This document shows, piece after piece, positions 20,717 through 32,979 of a DNA stretch of 64,000 bases. The translations under genes were made by a program, and so were the position numbers. This DNA comes from Boletus sp. NGJ (lineage: Eukaryota > Basidiomycota > Agaricomycetes > Boletales > Boletaceae): contig JAGTXK010000187.1 in NCBI GenBank assembly GCA_019096195.1, positions 558,001 to 622,000 on the forward strand, given 5' to 3'. The number at the start of each line of letters is the position of its first letter. Within the stretch, counting starts at the first letter, position 1. The notes under the pieces are model-generated. The model was not told the origin of the DNA. It did not search any database and saw only the letters and a program-made list of their open reading frames with translations.

Positions 20717-22737
20717 GGTGTATTTGACAGCCAAAAAATTGCACCCCTGATCCCGTATAGAAAACCATAAAACCGAGATATCGATCTACTCCCAGACCAC
20801 AGGCTGTGGAGTGCCCGTCGCAATCATGGCTGGGTCAGGTGTATGATCTTGATGTTTGCATCGGATTCGAAACAGCTCTTTGTACATGATCAGGACGCGT
20901 TCAATCGCACCCGACTCCCCTCGATAAACATGCCGCGTTACGGTCTACCGTCCAAACCAGAGGAACTGGCTGATTGGCAGAAAGAGATCCTGCAGGGAAT
21001 CGATGCGTCGCAGGGGTGCGAGACGCCATTGCTGTTCGAGCCCCCAGAATCCTTGTTGGCAGGGCGGCTTGTCTTTGCGTTGAGCGCATCACCCAGATTG
21101 GCAAAGACGACCGCCAACATTGTCGCGCTCTGTACTAGAGAGAAAGGGACGTGCAAGAGTGCATCAAATGGGAGGGCTTTGTTACTTGGAATGCCCCATT
21201 CATCGCATCGTCAAGGGTCTTGTCGCTCAGGGCGGAGATATACTTCGGGGAGATGGAAGCGGCGGCGAGGTAGGACCATCAGACATGCATGTTTACAAGC
21301 CTTATCTCTGACCCGATCTGGCGTAGTCCATTTATGGAGGCAATCTTAAAGCTGTGGAAGAGGTCTCACAGTGATGGCCCGCGAAGATCCACTGGGAATG
21401 GCGAGTTCCAAGACTGGATCGGGTACCAGGAACACGTCACAATTCTTTGTCGTGTTCACGGACGACGAAGCTCAGCTGAAGATGATGATAAGGGTCAGTA
21501 CTTGATATGTGGCCAGCTGAAGGGCGGAAGGGAAGAATTACGCGTGCAGGATCGTCTGAGTGAGGCCGGGGGTGATAACGATTCGAAAGCCACTCATTCC
21601 CGTCTGGATAGGGGTCGTGGAGCATGTTAATCAGTGTGGGTCACTGTGGGTGCGCCCCAACGGCCATGCTGAGCATATATCTCCAAGTAAGACCGCCGCA
21701 GTACTGCCTCCAGGTTGTTACATCACGAGTCCCTTCTTAAATGCAACGCAAGTCAATAGACCATGAGAATTCCGAAGTAAGAGTTTGGAATAGAACTTTG
21801 CGCTTAGCGCCTCGACTTCAGCGTCGTAAGTGCAATTTCGAGGCCAGTGACATGCCATCCGTTAGATCATCCATTAACGGCAGGACACGGCCTCGCTTGA
21901 CTTGAATGCGCAAGCTGAAGATAAGATTCAGGATTTGTTGCATCGTGGAGGATCCAGGCTTGATATTCAGACCTAGACAGCGCCGTGACATATCGCCGCT
22001 TGGGGCCGCGGAATGCCCTCATCTGATATCGGAGTATACACGAGATCCGTTCCACTGTGGGACGAAACAACCCCATCAATTGGTCGAGTAGAACCCGGAC
22101 GAGTGGGCGAGAGACGTAAACAGACGGTACGCTCTCCCGTGTTGGTCAGAAAGGACTTCAAAGCACCTGCACACGTGACCGTTGAACAGAAAGGCTGTGT
22201 ACACCACGAATCCTGGGTCATAGGACCATCGCCGCTTCACGAGAAAACGCATTGTCGATTTCCCAAGATTATGTGAGCCGCGGGCCGCGGGCTCGTGTGG
22301 AACAATATTGATGCTTGCGGCCAACGAACGCGGCAAGTGAGGAAGACCCGGGAGAGGCAATGAACTGATTAATTAACAGAACTAAGATGAGCAGGAGGGT
22401 TCGCCGGCTCAATCATACTAGCCGTCAAGCCATTGGCGTTGCACTGGTCCCAAGCTGCTCGGACAATACTTGCTTAGTGAATAAGATCCAAGTGGGCTAT
22501 CATACGTGCCGACCCACCATGACTGGCTCAGTTGGCTTACGGACAAGATACTGCCGCTAGGTTCATGGATTGGAATTTGAGAGTAGTATGTCTGATTAAA
22601 AATAGACTGGGGCAAATTTTGGGTTCCGAGATACGACTCAATGATCCAAGCACATGAACATAGAACCATTTATAGTCCAGCAGCACTGCTACATATGTAA
22701 ACCCTTTGTTCATTCAGAAAAATGAAAATAAAGCGAC
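20717..22737. other. Gene-poor interval, unrecognised open frames
   Basis: About 2 kb. The longest plus-strand open frame (20843-21349) contains MPRYGLPSKPEELADWQKEI and KTTANIVALC, but I recognise no family and the frame breaks without convincing splice sites; it may be a relic. Nothing else is supported. Confidence 0.35.
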
Positions 22738-23755
22738 TCACGCGACCCTCCTCTTGGCTGATACATGTACACGTTCGTCTTCTGCGTGTTCGGGGTTGTT
22801 TAAGCGATGTAGTAGCTCGCACTCTGGACCGCCCATGCGCTCACAAAGTCGCAACGCTGTAGCATGAAACTCCTCGGGAACCCCGCTTGATCTCCCTGGC
22901 AGCAAGAGGTGCGGAAGTATTCGCGTGTGGAATAATCGATGAGCAGCGGAACCACCCTATATGCCGCGATATAGAAAAGGGTCGCCACCACGTCATCTTA
23001 TCAATCACTGTAGATGCCGCTGCAGTAGAAGCCGAGCACGTACAAATTGATGATAAACACCCCCAACTATGGCCTGAACGGCTTCACCCATCACTTTATA
23101 AAGCCCAACGCTCTTTGCGATACCGGGAGATGCCGTCAATGCCTCGTCCAATTCGGAATCAGGATTTTGTGTTCGAGCGGTCCGAAGAGTTTCCTTAGGA
23201 ACTGTCGGGACCCAGAGAAGCACACGACCAAGAGACCACCGAGGTGCAACATGTTCTCCCAAGAAATATGTGTTCAGTGAACGTGAAATTAGGCGATCGT
23301 AATCATCGTTTGCACGGCCTCGTGCAGCTTCGTGGATGAACAATAGGTAATATGATTCCAAGACGCGGCGGCCTATCGATGTTCGTATTATGAAAGCAAA
23401 CGTCAACCATGAACGAGAGATTATTCAATAAATACTCACCGATGAACCCCAGGCGACCATTGTGCCCATGAATAGCAGCTTTGTGACTGCCATGAGTGAG
23501 TACCCGCCTTGCTAGCTCCGGAGGAAACTCCAAGGACGGAAAGACGGAATTAAGATGAGCAGCAAAACGCGCATCATCATTTGACGCTCTTGAAGTATTG
23601 TAAGATGATAGGTGGTCTTCTGTGGTAGACTCGGTATGTCGCGTGGAGAAATTGACTTGCACTGCTGGTGTCCGGGCTGGTGCAAGTGCCGAGGCTTTGA
23701 ATGAGCTCTGAGAAGACCAAAGCAGAGAATTGATAGCTCTAGGAAGACGAGACAT
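22738..23755 (-). CDS. MRPL3: Mitochondrial large-subunit ribosomal protein mL44 (RNase III-like)
   Basis: 287-aa protein from exons 23755-23440, 23372-23044 and 22956-22738. The N-terminus MSRLPRAINSLLWSSQSSFK is basic and hydroxylated, as for a mitochondrial presequence. The body is the RNase III-like fold of mL44: FPPELARRVLTHGSHKAAIHG, HNGRLGFIGRRVLESYYLL, DELDEALTASPGIAKSVGLYKVMGEAVQAIVGG and the C-terminal double-stranded RNA-binding-like part FHTRILPHLLLPG with CERMGGPECELL. The catalytic acidic residues of true RNase III are not evident, as expected for a structural ribosomal protein. Introns of 67 and 87 nt are canonical and keep frame. Confidence 0.9.
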
Positions 23756-24845
23756 GGCGAGTTACAAACTGCTTGAATAGACAGTTCTTGACAGGGCGGG
23801 GTGACCTTGACTTCAAGAACTTGCTCACGCGAGAGAGTTGTCACTATGCAATTTGCAAAGTGGGAGAAAAGTTATAATGAGTCACGTGCCCACTATTTAG
23901 TCTAACTTTGGTACTCGTCTCCGTCAAAGACCTCGAGATTGCAATGACAAGATACCCGACTCTACAGGTAAAACCTGTTTAAATTTCAACTAGAAGAACG
24001 GATCCGGACTCGCTAAGAAGGTTTTGATTATGCCATCAGCACACCGCCCGTCTGAATCGGCAGCATGGTGGACATGTGCCAATGGTTATCTCCAAGAAGT
24101 ATCGATCAAACGGCGCGAGTACCCTTTATCGGATCCTCCGTTTCTCTGACGCGAATACTGGGAACAGACCTCCAAAGCATCTCCAGCCAATTGGGAATCA
24201 CCGAGCATTAGCTATTGACTGAATTCTGCTCTACTCTCACACACGAATCGAAGAGGATATATGATCTTCTATACCGCTTACAGTTCGGATCTCCGAAAAC
24301 CCCTGGTGACCTCCACCGACAGGTACCCCCTTGCTGTGTATTATCCAGATCTGGAACTCATCGCCAACGGACTTCAATATCATCTAGAATGGAATGAATC
24401 GTTTGTGCGGGCAGGCTTGATTCCACGAGGTCGTGTACCTCTCCAGGCCACTTATCCGGTCACCTACTTTCTTGCGTAATGTTGCTACCACCCGTGCCGC
24501 GCCGTTGGAGTGAATCGACGTTGGTCACACTGACGGAGAAAGGTATAAGCTTGGTACGAGCACCCAAGTACTGGTGAGTGCTTCGCGCTTGCGAGATGCG
24601 TAAAACTCACGATTCCAGGGTTCTTGTTTACACGACCCCTGTATCCACACTTCCGCAATACACCGTGACACCCACCTTGCGGCTACCTCGGCATTCCACG
24701 TCTTGAATGTCTCGGTGTATTGCATTTGGAGCCGCCGGTATTCTCGATGCAAACTATAAATCCGAGATGGATCTATCCGTGTCTTCATCCAAGTCCCCGT
24801 TCTTCTCTACCTCAGATCTACTCAGCTAACCCATCGTTTATTACA
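23756..24845. other. Intergenic region with small degenerate FHA-like fragment
   Basis: Mostly without recognisable genes. A short plus-strand frame at 24261-24479 (YYPDLELIANGLQYHLEWNESFVRAGLIPRG) is not attributable to a family. On the minus strand near 24637-24656 sequence encodes AEVWIQG, matching the FHA gene just downstream in inverted orientation (20 of 21 nt). Confidence 0.4.
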
Positions 24846-25350
24846 ATGAACTTCAACGCTCTGCCCACCATTTCGTTCACCCCGACGTCAGACAGCTCCC
24901 CCTTTGAGTCCAAGCAACTGGCACTCTCGGACAAAGTCAGAGTACAGTTGGAATCTCAATCCAGCCACGCGCCGTCGTCGTCCAACGGCATCTTCCCAAG
25001 AGGTCCCCTTTCGTTGAGTACCCCACACGCGGAAGTCTGGATACAGGGGAAACAGGTTTGACCAACTTTTCGTTCATTCTCCCCTCAAATGCTGATGGAC
25101 GGACTCAGGTCCTCATCAGGGATCGTTCCTCAGCGTACGGTACCTACGTCAACAGTATCAGAATACAAAACCAAACATTGTTGCAAGACGGTGATATCGT
25201 GGTCCGTGATCGTGTCATTGTGATCTTCTTCGTCCTGATCTCTACTTGTAGACGTTGGGACAACGCCTATTTCGTCCATCAGCTCCTCCAAACACATTGG
25301 ATTTCCAACTCAGCCCCATCGAGGCATCCATTTCCATCGTTGGTGTGTGA
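24846..25350 (+). CDS. Small FHA-domain protein
   Basis: 133-aa protein from exons 24846-25055, 25109-25201 and 25252-25350, joined in frame across introns of 53 and 50 nt. It is almost entirely one forkhead-associated domain: LSLSTPHAEVWIQGKQV, then VLIRDRSSAYGTYVNSIRI (the conserved SSxxGTYVN loop) and LQDGDIVTLGQRLF. FHA domains bind phosphothreonine peptides. The ending PIEASISIVGV resembles the end of the FHA part of longer basidiomycete proteins, so either this is a minimal protein or the gene continues through an unrecognised intron at the GGTGTG near the stop. Partner and process are unknown. Confidence 0.75.
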
Positions 25351-27848
25351 AGTCGTGGGCACCGAGGACACAGCTATATCATATACACGAGCTGCAAGTT
25401 CCCTTTGTACACCATCATCCCCAGGTTTCCCTTCAGGATCTCTCTCCCTGATCATCGCGTCATCACCTGTTTCTGTATTCGATACTGCCCCGTTGTAGCT
25501 CTGGACGGCACTAACTTGTACACCACTGTACTTCATTCATACATTCGCGCTGGTGCACTAACAATTCACTCGGGGCGGAATACCATGTCATGTGTTTAGA
25601 CAAGTTCACGATGTTTTGATTCCTGATAATATCCAAGGTCGAAATGAATCGCTGCCAGTGAGTGTCCCGAGGGGCGAGTTTTCGCGGTCTCGGTTGTCAC
25701 ATGCCTCAATCTCTTGAGTCCGAGTTCGGCAGTTCTGTACGTACCTTTTTTTGTCCGTGCTCATCTTGTCGAACACTATCTCAACCTTTTTTTATCAGTC
25801 CGGGGATTCGGGGATGATGCGTGCTCACCAGCGGACTCACCAGGCCCGCGCGGTGATGCCACGCAATGAGGTCGGGTATCTCCCATGTATGAAGTGTTTA
25901 AATGATACAACGATTATTGATTCAGGCATCGCTGAGCGGTACTGAGCGGGAAATTCCATCGTACGTTGACCCACTAAGCGATAACGCGGCAACGTCCGAG
26001 GCGGTTTCTCGTCGAAGTTGATAGACAGTGATCTTCTTCAGGATCCCCGCTGCACAGCTCAGGAGAAAAGAGCTTGAAATCACTGCGGAGAGGGTCCGTG
26101 CCATTTATGTCGTTCGTCCCAACATCCAGTCGTGTCTACGCCGTCAGCTTCACATCCTGCCAAGGGAAAATCTGTCCAGTCGGATGTGGGAAGTGTTAAC
26201 CCAAAAGAACATATGGGGACTGCTGACGAGTAACGTTATCGCCTCACGACCGTTGAGCAATTCTTTCGCAAGTAGCGAGCCCCTTTGAGCTCTCTCATTG
26301 GCTGATGAGCATCTAACCGATCCCAAAAAGTGTTTTACAGCACAAACCCTGACCTATTCCAAACTGGGTGTCCCAAAAACGCTGCGTTTTCGTGTTTTCG
26401 GTTTGTAGATGAACTCGGAAACATCTGAGCTGCTGTTCGTATTCCTTTTGTTCCCTTATCGAAAGGTTAATCCCTCAGGGAGGTCTCTTACGAGCGTCTT
26501 CGCCACCTCTGGAACTTGGCTCGTCCGAGGATCATAATGAAAAAAATACCTAGCGAAAGAAGGCGAAGATTTTGCGTTCCCTGCACGCCTCGGGTTGTCA
26601 TGGTGGGTCAAGGGATTAGGTTCTGTGTTTTCTGATCCTGGATCAGCATGTGCATGACTAAACCCTTCCAGGTATGCATCCAGGCCTTACCGTAACGACT
26701 TGGTCCGCCCCGCTCTTCGTCAGCTAATACACAAACTCCATTTGGCGCCTGCTTCTCACACCGTGTGGTCTCCGTCGGACCAAAACGTACTTGATGAAGG
26801 AAGTGTGTGGACGAGTGCACGAATGAACCATCCAGATGCCTTGCGTCTGATCGGGACCACGGTAAGCGTGAGACTGACCTGGTCCCTGAGTTCAATCCAA
26901 GTCGTCGGGTATACTACGCGTTTCGCGAGTGTACTGTGGGTGCGGCGTCTTGGTGCACTCCGTGGTTCTCTTGAACTGCACTGCTTTGCAGATGTTCTTC
27001 CTGGAACGCCCTATCGTACTTATAGGCTAGCGTGCGTACATATTGACAGCAGCACTGCCAAACGTACTGTAAAGCGGCTCATAACCCGAATTTAAAGTCT
27101 AATATCTATTAGCCGAGCATTGCAAAATGAAAGTTAGCGGCTAGCGCCCCCGAGTCTCTTGCCAGCGAGCAATGCATTACAGTGTTCTTCAACAGTTTAT
27201 CCCTCGAGTTTAGAAGACAATTCCCTCCTCCTCGATGCTCCGGCGTGGCCAGAGCTGTCTTTCAAGCTCAAACCACTGTTGACCGGTCTCAAGCGTTAAT
27301 TACAGTAAGTAACCAGAATGGAGATCAACAGCAATTATAACCCGTACGTAACATCGAACTGATTTCCCAAGCAAGCTCGAGGACGATCCTAATGGTGAAG
27401 AGGAGGGGGAGTCTATCCTCGGCTAGACTTTGCATGTACAGTACAATATTATCAGTTTCAAGCCGAGGACCAGGCAATTGAACAATAGCCTTTTGCAAGT
27501 ACTACAGCCGACTCTCTTGCCGAGTCGGAAGGTGTGGTGTTTCCCATTAAATGATCGATCTTAATAGAAAAAAAACTTATCTCGTCCGTTTCAGGGGGAG
27601 GGTAGAGCTCCAGGGTTTGTTGAGTATGTGTCTAAGTTATGATGCGACATGGTACATGAAATAGCAGGTCACCGGTCGAGCTTGTGCTTTTTCCAACGAA
27701 CGTGCGCCCATCATATGTACCACCAACAAAATCGACAGCTCTACAGCAAAGTTGTCAGATGCCAATCCTCGACATTCAAACTCTCAACCAACATCCATGT
27801 CTGAGAGCGTCTCCATCCCAATACCACATTCAACACGCCTACTTCCAC
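25351..27848. other. Gene-poor interval
   Basis: About 2.5 kb without a gene that I can support. Open frames of 60-130 codons occur on both strands but none shows a known domain or in-frame splice structure. A perfect 7-bp-arm hairpin (CCGACTC/GAGTCGG) lies at 27508-27528. Confidence 0.4.
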
Positions 27849-30800
27849 CTACACGTCATCTTCCCAGTCATCGGGTACCTCTTTGACCACTTCTCGCACC
27901 GCACCAGCACCAGCACCAACCTCGACGGCACCTAGCGCAGGCGCACTCCCACTCCGAGTCACCATAGCATTCTCCCGTCCGCGCTGTGCCTGCACCGACG
28001 GGGACACCCACACCCCTCCCGGCCCCCCACTCGTCCCCGCACCTGCACCACCAGCCCCAATTAAAGACAACCGACTCGAACCAGGCGACACCTCACGCGA
28101 TTTCACCGCTTCACCCGCCGGCGAAGGCACACGCGCAGGCGTCGCACTCCCCGGTCGTGGCGTTCCCAACGTCGATTTCGCCACCGCGTTCCACCTGCTC
28201 GTTCCCGTTACACCCGCACCCACACCCGCTCCCGCATTCGCACCTACACCCGCACCTTTACCAACCCCTGCCCTTAAATTGACCAACCGCCCCGTTGTCG
28301 ACCCAGTTGACGCCACACACTGCGATAACAACGGCACCGGCACACGCGTATCGATCCGTCGAATGAGCTGCACGCTCCGATGGGGCTCTTGGTCCACCAT
28401 GACCGTATCCATGCGGTATACCGACGCGAGCTGTGCGTCATTTTAGAGACAATTCGGTTCAGACGCAAAGAGGGGACCTACGTCGTGCACGAATTTGCGT
28501 CGCTCGGGCGGCATATGCAGCAAGACCTGCGTACGTCGGTCCGAAGTGATGAAACTCATCAAAGAAAAAAAATCAGCTACACGATCGCAACCCCAAACAT
28601 AGAGCAAGACCTACTCTGCAAACGCCTTCTCGACGATCCCCACAAACTTACCCCCCAACCCCCTTGCAGTCCCCACCATCTCGCTCGACCACGTCACATT
28701 TCCCCTCGCCCCCCGCTTCTCCTCGTTGATCCCCAGCGCCTCTGCGAGCCTTGCATTCCGCTTCTTGATCTCGCATTCGCCTGTGCACGCGAGCATGAGT
28801 CTGGTCCCGGAACAGGGCACGGTTGAACGTAGGTGGCCACATGGGCACGTGTGCGTGGCGGGCGCTAGACAGGGTTCAGTTTCGGGACATGCGGCGGGGG
28901 CATGACAAGTTTGTGTGCAGGGGTGATGGGCCGGGAGGCTGAAGAAGTAAACAACAGAAAAAAAAGGTGAAGCGAGGGGGGAGAAATGAGTGTGGATGCG
29001 GCGCGTACAAGCAACGACATTGCGACGCACCATGATTTACGTGATTTGCCACAGACAGTGGTACACATCCCGCACGCGTCGGCGTGGCAGAGTCGTTCGC
29101 AGTGATGGAACCCACATGCCAGGAGCCTAGTATCACAGAAAAAAAAAGGATGTCAGCGCCGGTTCCAGCGACGACCAACGAAACACCGCACTTGCCACAC
29201 ACACTCCCACAGCTCACCCTCTCCTGCGAGCACCGCACATTTCCCACCTGCTTCTTCCTGCATGCACACACTTTTTCCGTCAAGAACGGACACGGCGGGC
29301 ATGCCTCACCACCTATGCTGTCCTCCCCCTCCCCCACCAACCCCAGCCCTTCATCCGCCATATCTGCACCGGCAACCACCACCCCTTCATGACACACATG
29401 CGACACATGCGGATGCCCACACGGCGGCGTCGGCCGCGCGCATGGATATGCACACTGCAAGCGCGTCCCGCACTGAATTGGCGGTTCCAACACCGTCCGG
29501 CCACAAAGGCATACCAGCTCCTCAAATACTCCCCTCGGACACACCGCACATGGCCCCCTGTGGTCGCGCCGCGGGCAGCGATGGTTCCCGCACGTGAGCA
29601 CGCGGCCGCATGGGAGGTCGCACTGGTGCAGGGCGCGCGTGGTGGGGTCAAGCTGGAGCTTGGCATCAAGGTTAGGGTCGGCGTTTAGGGGATCGCGTCG
29701 CTTGGAGGACTTGGCAGCAGCACGTTGTATGGGAGCGAGGGGAGCGAGGGGGCAGCAGATGCGTCCGCACTGGTGCCGCCCGCAAGAGCGGAGAGCCTGG
29801 CAGGGCTTGTCGCATGCCATATCCTCGCTTGCAGCGCCGTCGCCGTCGCTGCAAGGCATCTTGTGTTTCGTAGCGCCGCAACGGCAGGTGCGTTCGACTT
29901 GTTCGATGCAGGCGGGGCAGGTGCCCCAGTGGCAGGTCGCTTGGCAGAGATGGCCACATGGGAGGGGTTTGGAGCATAGGGATGTACAGGTGGGGAGGGG
30001 CGACGTACATGATGTGCGGGGTGGAGCGGATGAACGTACGCTGCTGGCTGCGGGTTCGTCAGATGAACGAGCGATACGACAGCGACCGCACGCGCAAGAG
30101 ATGACACGCTCGGGGTCAAATGGACATGGCGGTGGCGTCGGAGAAGGTGGGTGACAGAGCTTGGAACAAGAGTGGTGTGAACAAGCAAACGGACTGTAGG
30201 GAAGAGATACATATCAGTAGGATCAACTTTGATGCAAAAATAAATAAAAGGTCGTACCGCTCGCATGGATGACCACATCCATAGCTCCCCATCCACATCT
30301 GTTCAGAACCATCGTCCTTGACGACGACGCATTTGGTACCAGCCTCAACTCTAACCTCGCCACACGCCACACGTTTCGTTTCTCGTCCACACCAACACCG
30401 AACCTCTTCTCGTGTCGGACACTGCGGACACGAACCCTCATGGCATACCTTCATGCACCGATGTTCCGTATTGCCACACCGCAAAGGTTTGCGACAGGGC
30501 TGAGTGCACGAAAACGACAGTGCGCTGGTCGTGCCGGCCTGGCATTTTGCGCTGTGTCGCTCCTTGCCACAGAAACACGCCACCTGAATGGTCACCGCAC
30601 ACGATGGACACGGGCCTGGATGACACGGCAATGGGCAGGCGTGTCCGCACGTCGAGCGCGGGCGGGAACAGGGTTGTGCGCACGAGTGTGGCGTGGCGAT
30701 GCGCGGCGGCGCGGGGTGACGCATTCGCAGACAAAAGCACCTATCGAAAAGATTAAACAAAGGATTTCATGGTCAATGCGGCGTATACATTCACGAGGGA

Positions 30801-31554
30801 CGACCGTGGCGTACATGTAGGTACGTGGTACCACCTGGCGCGTCGCACGACACCCCGGACAGCGCCATTCCCCAGGGCGCGACTCGCCCCTCGCGCGCCA
30901 CGCCTCCTCGAGCTCCCTGACATTCTTCTCTGCCCAAGCGCGTATGCACTTGAGATGAAACGTGTTCCAACAGCAATGGGACCCTTCTGTGTCCTTGTCC
31001 TCTGTGCGGGCCTCTGTGCTAGTGGGCGGGGAACACGACCATGTCGAGTGTTCAGGCCGGATCGGGTTGAAGCAGATTGAGCAGTCAGGAAATGGGGGCG
31101 TGCGCAGGGCATGTGTGAGCGTCGAGGTGAGGTCGTCGCCAGGCGGTTGCTCTCGTGCCCGTCTTAGTTTGGGCCTGGGCTTAGTGTTCTCGACGGGAGG
31201 GGGAGGGGACTGGTGCTGCGGTGCACTGAGAGCGGACGTCTGCGCCTCGGACGCTTCTGTGAGCGTCGCCTTGAATTTACTCCGACGAGATGGGCGGGGT
31301 TGTTGGGATGCCGGAGCGGTGCTGGGGGATGGCGCTGCCTCATCGGTGGATTGCTCGGGTCTCAGGCTGGGTGGACGTCGCTGCGGTCTTCTAGGTGACC
31401 GCTCGTCTCGTGTAGAGGTTGGATTCGCCGACTGCTGGGACCCGAGATTGGCGCCTGAGGCGTTCCTGCCATGTTCTCCCTCCGGTCGTCGTTGGCCTCG
31501 TCTTTGTCTGGGACGACGTTCTTGTTGTTGTAAAGTATTATCAGGATTGTCCAT
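27849..31554 (-). CDS. FAP1: NF-X1-type zinc-finger protein (FAP1-like)
   Basis: Large multi-exon gene. After a basic, proline-rich N-terminus (ERRPRQRRGQRR) comes a RING/PHD-like finger CSICFNPIRPEHSTWSC ... CCWNTFHLKCIRAW ... WRCPGC. A run of NF-X1 zinc fingers follows, e.g. HPGPCPSCAVTIQVACFCG, CRKPLRCGNTEHRCMKVCHE, CGHLCQATCHWGTCPACIE and CGRHQCGRICC. Near the C-terminus an R3H-like segment reads LLHMPPERRKFVHD followed by YRMDTVMVDQEPHRSVQLIRR, and the tail is Gly/Ala-rich, ending WEDDV. Family members are nuclear/cytoplasmic regulators; yeast Fap1 binds FKBP12, and human NFX1 is a RING E3 ligase and repressor. The first intron is 30741-30814. A fragment of this gene is duplicated at 14790-15284. 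Confidence 0.88.
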
Positions 31555-31806
31555 AGACCAAGAAAGCAGACAGTAAAAAACAAGAGTTCATCGATTCATA
31601 TATTTGATTACTGCTGACTCAGAACGATGACTCGTGTACCGCAATGACTCGGATGCTAACGATTGGGAAATACAATCCATCTAATACCCTCGTACATCCC
31701 GCGCAGATCCAGCCCCACCCGTTCCCCATCTCCCTCCAACACATCGCCTCGTGCTCTCTCTGCCATCTCGTGATCAGCTTTGCCAACCAACGCAAGAGAT
31801 CTGGGG

Positions 31807-32469
31807 TCAAGACGAACTCTCAGCTTCGGCTGCCGCTCGCTTGTCCCGTTTCTCCTTAAGCGCACGTTCCATTACTTCAAACGCGCCGAGGACAGCATCC
31901 TTTGACTTCTCCGTCGTCGTAGGAGGCGCATGGGTTTCTTCGACAGTACCGGTGAGGATGTGAGCAGGCCATTGAGTCTCGGGTATGTGTAGTGCAGAGA
32001 GAGCGGCACGAAGCGTCGCCACGGAGTCCTTGTACGCAACGAGCGCCTCTTCGTACAAGTCGTACACGCAAACGCCACATCCAGACATACAGCACTCTAT
32101 AGACACCCATCCAAACACATCAGTCGTCGAAAAGAGAGGGAGAGACGCGCAAAAATTATCCAACACACCATCGTCCGCGGGCGTCAGGGGCTCCTCGGGT
32201 ACGATAAATCCAGCGATAGTCTTGACTGTCGTGGGCCTCCGAGCGGGAACGGGTACGTTTGGCTGGAGCTCGGCTGCGCTCGCGGAGCGTTGGGAGAGCA
32301 GGGAAACGTGTGAGGCACGTTCTGCGGATTTAGCTCGGTTGGTGTGTTCGAGTGTGCGATAGCGCTCGGTGAGATTTCGACCTCCTCGTGGGGTGGGGAC
32401 GGTGCTAGATGCGAATCGGACGTGGTGCGCGAGAGGACGGGAAGGAAGACATCGCGCGGGAGACAGCAT
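31807..32469 (-). CDS. OXLD1-like mitochondrial protein (oxidoreductase-like domain)
   Basis: 196-aa protein from exons 32469-32169 and 32096-31807. The N-terminus MLSPARCLPSRPLAHHVRFASS looks like a mitochondrial presequence. The hallmark is the short cysteine-rich oxidoreductase-like domain: EEPLTPADD-ECCMSGCGVCVYDLYEEAL. This family (fungal UPF0651, human OXLD1) is mitochondrial and of unclear biochemical role. The intron 32097-32168 is 72 nt with no stop, so retention would insert 24 residues immediately before the CC motif; splicing restores the family spacing. The gene lies between the Crinkler-like gene and NF-X1, all on the minus strand, and is part of the duplicated block. Confidence 0.82.
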   Translation of the reverse strand: MLSPARCLPSRPLAHHVRFASSTVPTPRGGRNLTERYRTLEHTNRAKSAERASHVSLLSQRSASAAELQPNVPVPARRPTTVKTIAGFIVPEEPLTPADDGVLDNFCASLPLFSTTDVFGWVSIECCMSGCGVCVYDLYEEALVAYKDSVATLRAALSALHIPETQWPAHILTGTVEETHAPPTTTEKSKDAVLGAFEVMERALKEKRDKRAAAEAESSS

Positions 32470-32979
32470 GCATGAGGGAGGACAACGACCTCAGATATTA
32501 TGTAAGCTAGTGTAACTTTCCGTTTTGATTTACCCCCAGGAAATATATAAACGATGGTTCAGCCTCGCTCCAAGTACCATCTGAATATGGGATATTCGTC
32601 CCTTTTTAGATTACAGGATGATCAAAATATCACGCGTTCTAGATATACAAGTGAAGAATTTTATGCTATGTCCGAGACAGTCCGACACGCGCGCGCTTGA
32701 AGCCATATCACACCGCTCCACATAGAGGTGCTGGGTCCTTGCAAAGTGATGGGTGCAACCACAGTGAACCCGTTCTTGAGACGAGAGCCTTTGCATCATG
32801 ACGCGGAGGGAACTATTCCTGATCGATCCATCACACGAGTATTTGCGACCTCCGACGTTCTTCCTATGGCAGCCTGAGTTATGAGGGCACGACAATACTG
32901 TACGAGAATACAAACTCAGTGCTGCGCTGCAATAATGAACCTGGCCAAGACCACAACCTTCCAACTTTCAACCTGCAAA
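32470..32979. repeat. Spacer between Crinkler-like and OXLD1-like genes (source copy of repeat)
   Basis: Non-coding spacer that pairs with the inverted copy at 13736-14354. A segment at 32753-32866 (tgcaaccacagtgaac through tccgacgttc) also recurs as a direct, diverged copy at 36212-36306, on the other side of the Crinkler-like gene. Confidence 0.75.

Noticed and set aside
20843-21349. Possible enzyme gene (carboxymuconolactone decarboxylase-like)
   Set aside because: The N-terminal peptide MPRYGLPSKPEELADWQ looked superficially similar, but no conserved motif follows and the frame cannot be extended by credible introns.
27883-28446. Plus-strand open frame of 187 codons, proline/alanine/threonine-rich
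   Set aside because: It mirrors the Gly/Ala-rich C-terminal tail of the NF-X1 gene on the other strand; codon-pattern shadow.
15285-30279. Interval between the duplication arms as a giant mobile element
   Set aside because: It contains ordinary housekeeping genes (F-box, TFIIA, mL44, FHA) with no transposase, integrase or terminal repeats beyond the duplicated segment.
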